Both the position numbers and the translations under genes were made by a program. The notes beneath the pieces are model-generated. The model searched no databases. It had not been told where the DNA came from and saw nothing but the letters and a program-made list of their open reading frames with translations. Below are positions 16,838-25,236 of a stretch of 64,000 bases of DNA, in pieces (within the stretch, counting starts at the first letter, position 1; every line of letters begins with the position of its first letter). The DNA is taken from positions 52,965 through 116,964 of the forward strand of contig NZ_JBGQOG010000016.1 in NCBI RefSeq assembly GCF_052113705.1. The letters run 5' to 3'. This DNA comes from JBGQOG01 sp052113705. GTDB taxonomy: Bacteria; Pseudomonadota; Alphaproteobacteria; Rhodobacterales; Rhodobacteraceae.

Positions 16838-18268
16838 ATGAATGTCATGACAAAAACCGATCTGGGTGAAATGAGTGCGACCGAGCTTGGCGCCGCCTAT
16901 GCGCGCGGCGCGGCCTCTCCGGTCGAGGCGGTGCAGGCGGCACTGGAGCGGATCGCGCGGTTTGACGGCGCGGTGAATGCCTTTGTCTATGTCGTCGAGG
17001 AGGCGGCGCTGGCCGAGGCGCGCGCCTCCGAGGCGCGCTGGAAGGCGGGAACGCCCCTCTCGCCCATCGACGGCGTGCCCGCCACGATCAAGGAGCTGAC
17101 CCGCGTCAAAGGCATCCCCTGTCGCAAAGGGTCCGTTCTGGGTGAAACCGACCCCTCGCCCACCGATCTGGAGATCGTGACCAAGCTGCGCGCGGCGGGC
17201 ACCCCCATTCTGGGCACGACCACCTCGCCGGAATTCGGCTGGAAGGGCCTCACCGACAGCCCGATTGGCGGCAATACGCTGAACCCTTGGGATGTCTCGC
17301 GCGCCTCCGGCGGCTCGTCGGGGGGGGCGGCGGTGGCGGCGGCGCTCAACATGGGTGTGCTGCACGAAGGTTCGGACGGGGCGGGCTCGATCCGCATCCC
17401 GGCCGCCTTCTGCGGGGTGTTCGGGATCAAACCGACCTTTGGATGGGTGCCCTCGACCGCCCCCACCGGCCTTTTCGAGCTGGCCCACCGGGGGCCGCTG
17501 ACCCGCAATGTCGAAGACAGCGGGCTGTTTCTGAATGCGGTTGCGGGTCCCTCCCCCAACGCGCTCTATGGCCGCTCTCCCGCGCAGGTGCCCGATTTCG
17601 CGGCGGCCTGCCGCAGAGGCCCCGAAGGGGTGCGCGGGCTGCGCATCGGCTTTGCGCGCACGCTGCACGGCGCGCCCGTCGCCCCGGCCGTGGCGGCTGC
17701 GATTGATCGGGCAGCCGCGCGCATGGCCGATCTGGGCGCCATCGTCGAAGAGGCCGATCCCGGCTTTGCCTCGCCGCAAAAAGCGCTGCTCGATCTGTGG
17801 TATGCCGCGCAGGCCTGGGCGATTGAACAGGTCGACCCCACCCCGGCGCAGCTGGCCGCGCTCGACCCGGGGTTCCTGTCGATCACCGAACAGGGCCGCC
17901 TGCTGAGCGCACGCGACTACATCGCCGCCGACCAGACGCGGGCGGCACTGAAGGTGACAATGGCGAAATTCCACGCGCGCTATGATGCGCTGATGCTGCC
18001 GACGATGCCGCTGACCGCCTTTGAGGCGGGCGTCGATGTGCCCCCGGGGTCCGGCATGACGGAATGGACCGATTGGTCGCCCTTCACCTATCCGTTCAAC
18101 ATGACCGAGCAACCGGCGGTCTCGGTCAATTGCGGCTTTGATCCGCAGGGCCTGCCGATTGGGCTGCAATTCGTCGGCCGCTGGTTCGAGGATGAGACGG
18201 TTCTGGCTTTGGCGGCGGCCTATCAGGCAGCTTACGCAGAGCCGGTTCCCGCGGCCCCCCGGGGCTGA
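16838..18268 (+). CDS. amidase-signature family hydrolase
   Basis: 476 residues. The amidase-signature triad is visible: K85 in GVPATIKEL, the cis-Ser in the glycine-rich ASGGSSGGAA stretch (about S160), and the nucleophile S184 in GSDGAGSIRIPA. This family hydrolyses amides, including acyl-amides and amino-acid amides; GatA is a member, but no GatB/GatC genes are here and the operon is catabolic, so a stand-alone amidase is likelier. It starts 5 bp after the aminotransferase; the ribosome-binding site is weak, so MNVM versus MTKTD as start is open. It could release an amine or hydroxy-amine from an imported amide for the downstream enzymes. Confidence 0.88.
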   Translation: MNVMTKTDLGEMSATELGAAYARGAASPVEAVQAALERIARFDGAVNAFVYVVEEAALAEARASEARWKAGTPLSPIDGVPATIKELTRVKGIPCRKGSVLGETDPSPTDLEIVTKLRAAGTPILGTTTSPEFGWKGLTDSPIGGNTLNPWDVSRASGGSSGGAAVAAALNMGVLHEGSDGAGSIRIPAAFCGVFGIKPTFGWVPSTAPTGLFELAHRGPLTRNVEDSGLFLNAVAGPSPNALYGRSPAQVPDFAAACRRGPEGVRGLRIGFARTLHGAPVAPAVAAAIDRAAARMADLGAIVEEADPGFASPQKALLDLWYAAQAWAIEQVDPTPAQLAALDPGFLSITEQGRLLSARDYIAADQTRAALKVTMAKFHARYDALMLPTMPLTAFEAGVDVPPGSGMTEWTDWSPFTYPFNMTEQPAVSVNCGFDPQGLPIGLQFVGRWFEDETVLALAAAYQAAYAEPVPAAPRG

Positions 18269-18332
18269 GCACAAAACACATCGGGGTCGGCGGCGCTGCG
18301 CCGCGGCCGACCCGCAACGCAGCGAGCGACGC

Positions 18333-19412
18333 ATGACAGATGATCTGAAACGAGCGCTGGCCCTGGCCGGTCAGGGCGGGCTGGCCACGGATTTCACCCC
18401 CATCGCGGCCCCGGAGGCCGCGGCGCTTTGTGCCGCGCTCTACGGGATCGAGGGCGTTTTCAAACGCCTCGAAACCGAGAAGGACGACACCTATCTGATC
18501 ACCACCGGTTCCGGGCGGTTCATCCTCAAGATCGCCAACCCCGACGAGACCGGGGCCGAGCTTGATCTGCAACTCGCGGCGCTGCGCCACCTTGAGCGCA
18601 AGGGGTTTTCCCTGCCCGCCCCCCGCGTCATACCGACCCGCACGGGCGCGATGATCGCGCCTCAGCCGGGCAGCGGCCGGATGGTGCGCCTGCTCAGCTT
18701 TGTCGAGGGCAGGCCGCTTGATCATCTGCGCTATGGCGATGGCGAGCGCTATCAGATCGGGCGGGCCCTCGCGCAATTGCGGCTGGCTTTTGCGGATTTC
18801 ACCCATCCCGCGCAGGGGCGCCAACTTGTCTGGGATGTGCAGCATGTGATGACGCTGCGCCCCTTGCTGACGCAGATCGCGCTGACCCCCGGAGAGATCG
18901 CCCTGGCCGAGCGCAGTTTCGACCGGCTTGCCACCATCGCGCCGCGCATTCCCGCCCTGCCCCGACAGGTGCTGCACAATGATTTCTACGCCTCCAACAT
19001 CGTGGGCGATCCGAGCGCGCCCGGGTTCGTCACCGGCGTGATCGATTTCGGCGATATCGTGGAAACTGCGGTGGCGATCGACCTTTCAACCGCGGTCACC
19101 GGCCAGATTGCGCGCGATTTCGGCCCCGGCGCGGATATCTTCGCCCCGGCCCGGCCGGTTGTGACCGGCTACGCCGACCATGCCCCCCTCAGCGCCGAGG
19201 AGCTGGCGATGGTGCCGCATCTGGTGATGGCCCGCGTTCTCGTGCGGGCGGTGATGACCCAATGGCGCGCCGCGCTGATGCCCGCGAATGCACCCTATAT
19301 CCTGCGCAATGCCGGACCGAGCTGGGCACAGCTCGACTGGTTCCTCGCGCGCGACCCGCGGGAGATCGAGCATCTCCTCGGTCCCGAAACCTTGTCACGG
19401 AGCCCCGCATGA
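18333..19412 (+). CDS. APH-fold small-molecule kinase (hydroxylysine/ethanolamine-kinase-like)
   Basis: 359 residues of the aminoglycoside-phosphotransferase/choline-kinase fold: ATP-site lysine in FILKIAN (K66), the Brenner motif VLHNDFYASNIV (catalytic D217, N222) and the metal-binding IDFGD (237-241). Family members phosphorylate hydroxyls of choline, ethanolamine, hydroxylysine, homoserine or aminoglycosides. It overlaps the next gene by 4 bp (ATGA); that gene resembles the phospho-lyases which consume phosphoethanolamine or 5-phosphohydroxylysine, so a metabolic kinase role is much more likely than drug resistance. Start at 18333 is chosen because upstream residues overlap the amidase gene and lack homology. 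Confidence 0.85.
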   Translation: MTDDLKRALALAGQGGLATDFTPIAAPEAAALCAALYGIEGVFKRLETEKDDTYLITTGSGRFILKIANPDETGAELDLQLAALRHLERKGFSLPAPRVIPTRTGAMIAPQPGSGRMVRLLSFVEGRPLDHLRYGDGERYQIGRALAQLRLAFADFTHPAQGRQLVWDVQHVMTLRPLLTQIALTPGEIALAERSFDRLATIAPRIPALPRQVLHNDFYASNIVGDPSAPGFVTGVIDFGDIVETAVAIDLSTAVTGQIARDFGPGADIFAPARPVVTGYADHAPLSAEELAMVPHLVMARVLVRAVMTQWRAALMPANAPYILRNAGPSWAQLDWFLARDPREIEHLLGPETLSRSPA

Positions 19413-20770
19413 CCCTGCACGACAGCCAGCCGACACCCGGCACCGGAACCATGGTCAACAGTTTTGACCCGACAGCCGCGGCACCGCTCGACCCGGTGCT
19501 GGCGGGGCGGATCGCGCGGCGGGCACGGCTGCTCGGCCCCGCCTACCGGCTTTTTTACCGCGAGCCGCTGACGGTCGCGCGGGGCGAAGGGGCATTGCTG
19601 TTTGATCCCGACGGCAACGATTATCTCGATGCTTATAACAATGTGGCCTCGCTCGGGCATGGGCATCCCCGCGTTGTCGAGGCGGTGGCGCGGCAGATGT
19701 CCATCCTGTGCACCCACACCCGCTATGTGCAGGAGGAAATCCTGCAACTGGCCGAAACGATGCTGCCGAGTTTTGGCGGCAGCATCGCTGAAAGCGGCCA
19801 CATGATGTTCACCTGCACCGGCTCGGAGGCCAATGATCTGGCCACCCGCATCGCGATGCAGAAAACCGGCAAACGCGGGGTGATCGTGACCGCCGAGGCC
19901 TATCACGGGAATTCCTTTCTGACCGCAGGCTATTCGCCCTCGCTGGGGACACAATCGCCGCTCGGGCCCTTTGTGCGGCGGGTGGCGGCCCCCGACAGCT
20001 ACCGCCGCGATCCGGCCACACTCGGCGCGCAGATGGCCGCCGAGGTGCAGGCACAGATCGGGGATCTGGAGCGCCACGGCGATGGCATCGCCTGTTTCAT
20101 CGCCGACAGCCTGTTTTCCTCGGACGGGATCTATGCGCATCCGACCGATCTTCTGGGGCCGGTGGCCGAGGTGGTGCGCGCGCATGGCGGGGTGATGATC
20201 GCCGATGAGGTGCAATCGGGCTTTGCGCGCTCGGGCGAGGCCCTTTGGGGCTATCAGCGGCACGGGCTTGACCCCGATATCGTCACCATGGGCAAGCCGA
20301 TGGGCAATGGCTTTCCGGTTGCGGCGCTGGCGATCCGGCAGGATGTCATTGCCGATTTCGGCGCGAAGACCCGGTATTTCAACACCTTCGGCGGCAATAC
20401 CGTTGCCGTGGCGGCGGCACAGGCGGTGTTCGACACGATCCGCGACGAAGGGCTGCAGGCGAATGCGCTGAAGATGGGCGAGGCGATCCGCAGCGGCCTC
20501 AGGCAGTGTGCCGCCAAAGACAGCCGGATCGGCGACATCCGGGGAGCGGGCCTTTATGCGGCGCTTGAATTCGTGTCGGACCCTGAGCGCAAGACCCCCG
20601 ACGCGGCCACGGCCAACGCCTGCGTGAACCGGCTGCGCGAGGCGCGCGTGCTGATCTCGGCCACCGGGCCCGGCGCGAATATCCTCAAGATCCGGCCGCC
20701 GCTGATCTTCACCCCCGCCCATGTTGACCGCCTGCTGAGCACGCTCGAACGGGTTCTGGCTGAGATCTGA
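19409..20770 (+). CDS. class III PLP enzyme resembling amino-alcohol-phosphate phospho-lyases (ETNPPL/PHYKPL type)
   Basis: 453 residues. PLP-enzyme features: CTGSEANDLATRIA, cofactor aspartate in MIADEVQSGFARSG (D266), PLP lysine K296 in DIVTMGKPMGNGFPVAAL, and FGGNTVAVAAA. The blocks YLDAYNNVASLGHGHP, THTRYVQEEI and TMGKPMGNG are those I associate with the AGXT2L1/AGXT2L2 group, which does not transaminate but removes phosphate and ammonia from phosphoethanolamine or 5-phosphohydroxylysine, giving an aldehyde. The overlapping upstream kinase gene fits a kinase then phospho-lyase pair. A true aminotransferase activity is the alternative. Last gene of the operon. Confidence 0.85.
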   Translation: MTLHDSQPTPGTGTMVNSFDPTAAAPLDPVLAGRIARRARLLGPAYRLFYREPLTVARGEGALLFDPDGNDYLDAYNNVASLGHGHPRVVEAVARQMSILCTHTRYVQEEILQLAETMLPSFGGSIAESGHMMFTCTGSEANDLATRIAMQKTGKRGVIVTAEAYHGNSFLTAGYSPSLGTQSPLGPFVRRVAAPDSYRRDPATLGAQMAAEVQAQIGDLERHGDGIACFIADSLFSSDGIYAHPTDLLGPVAEVVRAHGGVMIADEVQSGFARSGEALWGYQRHGLDPDIVTMGKPMGNGFPVAALAIRQDVIADFGAKTRYFNTFGGNTVAVAAAQAVFDTIRDEGLQANALKMGEAIRSGLRQCAAKDSRIGDIRGAGLYAALEFVSDPERKTPDAATANACVNRLREARVLISATGPGANILKIRPPLIFTPAHVDRLLSTLERVLAEI

Positions 20771-21248
20771 GGTGACCGGATGATCCTGCCGCGCAAGCCA
20801 CGCGGACGGGTTAGCGCCGCTGTCTGAATTCACGAAGCGGGATCGGAGCTGCGGCGCGCCCGACATGGGATCGGCGCGGCGGCCCTTTGGCTTTTCTGAC
20901 GCCTGACACGGCCTCTTGCGACTGGTTTCGCCCGGAGGCCTATACGGGCATCTCTCCCTCAGATGCAAAAAGTCGCAAAAACAATATCTTGTTCGCCATG
21001 TCTTTGACGGACCGGCCCCTGCCGCCCGGGAGGGCCGGTGCAATCAGATGCCCGGCCAATCTGGGTGACAATTGCGATTCCTTTCGGGCCTCACGCCCGG
21101 CGCGCCCGGATGGTTATTTGTAGGGCAAAACCGAAGCGCAGCACGAGTGACTCCGCTTGACAGATCAAATCCCGCGTCATTTCCCCGCATTCGCCACCAT
21201 CTGGCAGAACAAATAGCCAGAAATTCGGACGGGAATCGCACGTCATTG
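20771..21248. other. long intergenic region between two import operons
   Basis: No gene recognised. It is more AT-rich than its surroundings near 20960-21000 (GCAAAAAGTCGCAAAAACAA) and carries TCTGGC/GCCAGA arms (21210-21231) spaced by 10 bp, a possible regulator site. Terminator of the upstream operon not obvious. Confidence 0.4.
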
Positions 21249-21300
21249 TTGATCTGCGTGGAGAGCCATGCGTAATTTGTCCAACCACCGGGTCGGACGA
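21249..21300 (+). promoter_or_regulatory. candidate dctP promoter overlapped by two FadR-type (GntR) operators
   Basis: TTGATC (21249-21254), a 17-nt spacer, then GTAATT (21272-21277) is a modest sigma70-like promoter. TTGTCCAACCA (21277-21287) fits the FadR-subfamily operator TNGTNNNACNA fully, and GGGTCGGACGA (21290-21300) fits at all but the first base. Both lie where a repressor would block initiation. The GntR gene of this operon is the natural candidate regulator. Consensus is established knowledge; function here is inferred. Confidence 0.5.
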
Positions 21301-21358
21301 TGCCCTTCCCGGTTCCACGCCACACTGCGTTTCGAGCATCGACCAAAGGGAGAGAGAC

Positions 21359-22384
21359 ATGAGCTTCACGAGAAAGCTTACCGGACTGGCCGCCGTCGCG
21401 GCGTCGGTTCTGGGATTCACCGGGGCTGCACTGGCCGCAGACTACAACTGGACGTTTCAGACGTCGGAAACCGCGGGCGAGCCGGGTTTTGTGAACAAAC
21501 AGAAATGGGCGGCGGATGTTGGCACGCTGTCGGGGGGCCGGATTGCCATCGAGATCCTGCCCATCGGCTCTGTCGTGCCGCATACCGATACGCTTGACGC
21601 GGTGGGCGCGGGCATTTTGCAGGGCCACCTGACGGACCCGAGCTATTTTTCGGGCAAAGACCCGGCTTTTGCGATGATGGGCAACCTCGTCGGCGCCTGG
21701 AGCGACCCGTTTGAGCTTTTGGGCTTCATGCAAAGCGGCGGCGGCAATGAGCTTTACTCCGAACTGGTCGAGCCCTACGGCGTCCATTTCATCGGCGCGG
21801 CGGCCACCGAGCCAGAGGCTTTCGTCTCGCGCGTGCCGATCCGCACGGTGGAAGACCTGAAGGGCGTCAAACTGCGCGCCCCCGAAGGCATGGTGTTTGA
21901 GATCTTTGCCAAAGCGGGCGCGGCACCGGTTTCGCTGCCCGGCTCCGAGATCTTCTCGGCCCTCGACAAGGGCGTGGTGGATGCGGCGGACAACACGGTC
22001 TTTGCCACCAACCAATCCTTGGGCATGAACGATATTGCGCATTACCCGCTCTATCCCGGCTTCCACTCGCTGCCGATGATCGACATTTCGATGAACAAGG
22101 AAATCTGGGACGGTCTGCCGCAAGATCTGCAAGAGATCCTGACAGTCTCGGTCGAGCAATTCGCCTTCAACCACATCTATTCGGTGCGCAAACTCGACGC
22201 CGCCGCGGTGGAGCAGGCCAAGGCCAACCCCGAGATCGAGATCATCAACTGGTCGGGCGATGAGCGTGCCAAGTTCCGCCGCATCGCGCAGCAGGAATGG
22301 CAGATCTGGGCGCCCAAATCCGAGATGACCCAGCGCTATTATGATGCGGTGACGGGCTATCTCAAGGGCCGCAACCTGCTCTGA
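21359..22384 (+). CDS. TRAP transporter solute-binding protein, DctP family
   Basis: 341 residues with a signal peptide (GLAAVAASVLGFTGAALAAD) and the DctP pattern, including VEDLKGVKLRAP, which carries the arginine that normally pairs with the ligand carboxylate (around 169). Ligands are usually organic or sugar acids. GGGAGAGAG precedes the start. With the two membrane genes downstream it forms a sodium- or proton-driven importer; the sugar-acid dehydratases in the same operon suggest an aldonate such as xylonate. Confidence 0.92.
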   Translation: MSFTRKLTGLAAVAASVLGFTGAALAADYNWTFQTSETAGEPGFVNKQKWAADVGTLSGGRIAIEILPIGSVVPHTDTLDAVGAGILQGHLTDPSYFSGKDPAFAMMGNLVGAWSDPFELLGFMQSGGGNELYSELVEPYGVHFIGAAATEPEAFVSRVPIRTVEDLKGVKLRAPEGMVFEIFAKAGAAPVSLPGSEIFSALDKGVVDAADNTVFATNQSLGMNDIAHYPLYPGFHSLPMIDISMNKEIWDGLPQDLQEILTVSVEQFAFNHIYSVRKLDAAAVEQAKANPEIEIINWSGDERAKFRRIAQQEWQIWAPKSEMTQRYYDAVTGYLKGRNLL

Positions 22385-22405
22385 TTTCGAGCCAAATCAA
22401 CGAAT

Positions 22406-22430
22406 GCGCCCGGCCGGACAGGTCGGGCGC
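22406..22430 (+). promoter_or_regulatory. stem-loop between dctP and dctQ
   Basis: Perfect 7-bp stem GCGCCCG/CGGGCGC (22406-22412 / 22424-22430) without a T-run, in the 97-bp spacer after the binding-protein gene. Likely differential-expression hairpin. Confidence 0.5.
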
Positions 22431-22481
22431 GCAGGGAGCGTGGGCTGCGACAGTGCAGACACGGGCGGGGGAAGACGAGAC

Positions 22482-23060
22482 ATGACCAAAATAGCCGAGA
22501 TCATCGCGGAAGTTGATGACAGCGATACCGAAATTCGCAGCGGGCTGGACCGCGCGATTGCCGGATCGACCAAATTTTTCGCTTGGGCGATTTTCGTCGC
22601 CTTTGCCATCACCGTGCTCGAGGTTGTGGCGCGCTATGTTTTTGACAGCCCCACCTTCTGGGCGCATGAGAGCACGACCTTTCTGATTGCGGCCATCTTC
22701 CTGATCGGCGGCCCCATCGCGCTCGCACGTGACAAGCATATTCGCGTGCGGATGATCTATGACGCGGTCAGCCCGGCGCGCAAACGCCATCTCGACATCC
22801 TCAATTCGGTGATTGGTCTGGTGTTTTTTGCCGGCCTCTCCGTGGCCAGCTGGACGATGGTGAGCAAATCCTGGTTCAACCCGTCCGGCGCGCTGCATCT
22901 GGAGGGCACCGGCACCTCCTGGAACCCGCCGACGCCCGCCCTCCTGAAGATGCTGGTGCTGATCTGCGTCGTCACGATGTTTGTCCAAACCCTGTTGCAT
23001 CTGGTCGCCGCGATCCGCCGCGATGTCTCTGCAGCCCCCACCGCTGCCGAGGAGCACTAA
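22482..23060 (+). CDS. TRAP transporter small permease, DctQ family
   Basis: 192 residues with four predicted membrane helices (about 28-50, 66-84, 107-127, 149-168) and the DctQ-type FWAHESTTFLIAAIFLIGGP segment. The ATG at 22482 is preceded by a GGGGGAAGACGAG purine stretch; upstream in-frame codons run through the hairpin and are not plausible. Two bases separate its stop from dctM. Confidence 0.9.
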   Translation: MTKIAEIIAEVDDSDTEIRSGLDRAIAGSTKFFAWAIFVAFAITVLEVVARYVFDSPTFWAHESTTFLIAAIFLIGGPIALARDKHIRVRMIYDAVSPARKRHLDILNSVIGLVFFAGLSVASWTMVSKSWFNPSGALHLEGTGTSWNPPTPALLKMLVLICVVTMFVQTLLHLVAAIRRDVSAAPTAAEEH

Positions 23061-23062
23061 TC

Positions 23063-24373
23063 ATGGGCCTGAGCGCAATTGGCATTGAATACGGATCTTA
23101 TCTTCTTGTTGCCGCGATTTTCCTGCTGCTGCTGACCGGGCAGCCGCTCGCCTGGGTCACCGGACTCGTGGCGCTGATTTTCACCTATGGCTGGTTCGGC
23201 GGCATGGCGCTGCCGCTGGTCACCGCGCGGATCTTTGGCTTTATCACCGAATATTCGCTGGTGGCGATTCCGATGTTCATCCTGATGGCGGCGCTACTGG
23301 ACCGCTCCGGCATCGCCAAATCGCTGTTCAACGGGATGCGGATTTTGGCGGGCCGCCTGCCGGGCGGGGTTGCGGTGCAGACCCTGATCGTGGCGATCCT
23401 GATGGCGGCAATGTCAGGGGTGATCGGCGGCGAGATCGTCCTGCTCGGCATTCTGGCGCTGCCGCAGATGCTGCGGCTCGGCTATGACCGCAACCTGTCG
23501 ATCGGGGTGGTTTGTGCGGGCGGATCGCTCGGCACCATGATGCCGCCGTCGATTGTGCTGATCATCTACGGACTGGTGGCCAACGTCTCGATTGCCGATC
23601 TGTTCGTGGCGGCCATCACACCTGCGCTGCTCCTGTTGGGCTGCTATATCGCCTATGTGCTGTTTTTGTGCTGGCGCAACCCCAGGCTGGGGCCGCCGAT
23701 GTCGAAAGAGGAGATGGCGCAGGAATCGGTTTTCAGCGCTTTGCGCTCGATGGCCGCGCCGATGTTCATCGTGCTGGTGGTGCTGGGCTCGATCTATGGC
23801 GGCATCGCCTCGATCACCGAAGCGGCGGCAATGGGCGTCTCGGCGGTGCTGATCATCTCGATTGTGCGGCGTGAGATGACCGTCAAGATGCTGCAGGACA
23901 GCCTTGTGCATACGCTGGAAACCTGCGGCATGATCATCTGGATCGGCATTGCGGCGGCGGTGCTGGTGGGGGTTTACAACCTGATGGGCGGCAACCGCTT
24001 TGTGTCGCAATCCATTCTGGCCATCGACGCCCCGCCGGTTGTGATCATCATGGTGATGATGCTGATCCTGCTGCTCTTGGGGATGTTTCTGGACTGGATC
24101 GGGATCGCGCTGCTGACGCTGCCGATCTTCGTGCCGATTGTGGTGCAGCTGGGCTATGATCCGATCTGGTTCGGCATCCTTTTCGCCGTCAACATGCAGG
24201 TCTCCTATCTCACCCCGCCTTTCGGGCCCGCGGCCTTCTATCTGAAAAGCGTCGCCCCGAAGGAGATCACGCTCAAACACATCTACACCTCGCTGCTGCC
24301 GTTCATTGCGCTGCAACTGCTCGTGCTCGCAATCATCCTTTTCTTCCCTGCCATTGCCACATGGGCGGTGTAG
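23063..24373 (+). CDS. TRAP transporter large permease, DctM family
   Basis: 436 residues, about 12 membrane helices, with motifs of the DctM pore subunit: GGEIVLLGILALPQML, LGTMMPPSIVLIIYGL, SITEAAAMGV and LTPPFGPAAFYLKSV. It carries the ion-coupled transport step. Its stop lies in a 15-bp tandem duplication (24364-24393) that repeats the last codons and the TAG. Confidence 0.95.
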   Translation: MGLSAIGIEYGSYLLVAAIFLLLLTGQPLAWVTGLVALIFTYGWFGGMALPLVTARIFGFITEYSLVAIPMFILMAALLDRSGIAKSLFNGMRILAGRLPGGVAVQTLIVAILMAAMSGVIGGEIVLLGILALPQMLRLGYDRNLSIGVVCAGGSLGTMMPPSIVLIIYGLVANVSIADLFVAAITPALLLLGCYIAYVLFLCWRNPRLGPPMSKEEMAQESVFSALRSMAAPMFIVLVVLGSIYGGIASITEAAAMGVSAVLIISIVRREMTVKMLQDSLVHTLETCGMIIWIGIAAAVLVGVYNLMGGNRFVSQSILAIDAPPVVIIMVMMLILLLLGMFLDWIGIALLTLPIFVPIVVQLGYDPIWFGILFAVNMQVSYLTPPFGPAAFYLKSVAPKEITLKHIYTSLLPFIALQLLVLAIILFFPAIATWAV

Positions 24374-24393
24374 GGGATGGCGGTGTAGGGGAT
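24364..24393 (+). repeat. 15-bp tandem duplication spanning the dctM stop
   Basis: GGCGGTGTAGGGGAT occurs twice in tandem (24364-24378, 24379-24393) followed by a partial third copy. It does not alter the protein because the first copy holds the stop. Confidence 0.85.
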
Positions 24394-24444
24394 GGCGGGG
24401 ACGGCAACCGACGTGCCCGGCGATTGAACAAAGGAGAGTTTGGG

Positions 24445-25191
24445 GTGGATGATCTGCACAGTGAAGCGGCGGGCGGTTCTGCGGTCGATCAGGTCGTGGC
24501 GCAGATCCGCGCGCTGATTGACACGGACGGGCTGGGCGTTGGTGACAAGCTGCCGACCGAGCGCGAGCTTTGCGAGCGCTTTGCCATCAGCCGCAACACG
24601 GTGCGCGAGGCGATGCGGATGCTCAAGGCCTACGGCATCGTTGACGTGCGCCCCAAGGTGGGCGCGACGATTGTGGACCACCGCATGAACCGCGCCTTTG
24701 ATCTGTTTTCCTTCAACGTGGCCGAGGTCTCGCGCCAGACTTTTGACGACATTCAGGGCTTTCGCGAACTGATCGAAACCGGCACGGCGCTGCATATCTT
24801 TGCCCGTGCCACCCCTGCGGTGATCGCCAATCTGCGCGCGATCAATCAGCAGATGGTGCAGGCGCGCAGCGTCGTCGAGGCGTCTGAATTCGATCTGCAA
24901 TTTCACACCGGCCTGATCGCGCTGACGGGCAACAAATCCATCCTCGACATCTACGGGATCATGAAGCCGGTCATCCTTCGGATCATGCAGCGCGGCAAGA
25001 CGCGCCGCATCATCGAGGGTGAGACCTATGGCGAGCATGAGGCGATTTTGCGCGCGATCGAGGCCTCTGACAGCCTTGGCTATCAATATCTGATGCGCAG
25101 CCATCTGCGCGCGGGTCTTGCCAATTTTGCCCCCCCCGGAGCCGGGCCGGATGCAGCGAACGACCAAGCCGTGCCCCACGGCCAAGATTAG
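24445..25191 (+). CDS. GntR-family (FadR/FCD subfamily) regulator of the TRAP/sugar-acid operon
   Basis: 248 residues from a GTG start at 24445 with GGAG 8 nt upstream. N-terminal winged helix: KLPTERELCERFAISRNTVR, then EAMRMLKAYGIVDVRPKVGA. The C-terminal all-helical FCD ligand-binding domain follows (about 85-230), with FDLQFHTGLIALTGN and the EHEAILRAIE helix carrying metal/ligand histidines. Such regulators usually repress until a sugar acid binds. Sitting between transporter and enzyme genes on the same strand, it is probably autoregulated; operator-like boxes occur before dctP. Confidence 0.92.
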   Translation: MDDLHSEAAGGSAVDQVVAQIRALIDTDGLGVGDKLPTERELCERFAISRNTVREAMRMLKAYGIVDVRPKVGATIVDHRMNRAFDLFSFNVAEVSRQTFDDIQGFRELIETGTALHIFARATPAVIANLRAINQQMVQARSVVEASEFDLQFHTGLIALTGNKSILDIYGIMKPVILRIMQRGKTRRIIEGETYGEHEAILRAIEASDSLGYQYLMRSHLRAGLANFAPPGAGPDAANDQAVPHGQD

Positions 25192-25236
25192 AAAAACCGA
25201 CCGCTTCCGCGACGAAAGAACAAAGGATCCTTCCCC

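Noticed and set aside
16838..18268. GatA subunit of Glu-tRNA(Gln) amidotransferase
   Set aside because: Shares the amidase signature, but no gatB/gatC nearby and the operon is transport/catabolic.
18333..19412. Aminoglycoside resistance gene
   Set aside because: APH fold is present, but coupling to a phospho-lyase-like gene in a catabolic import operon indicates a metabolic kinase.
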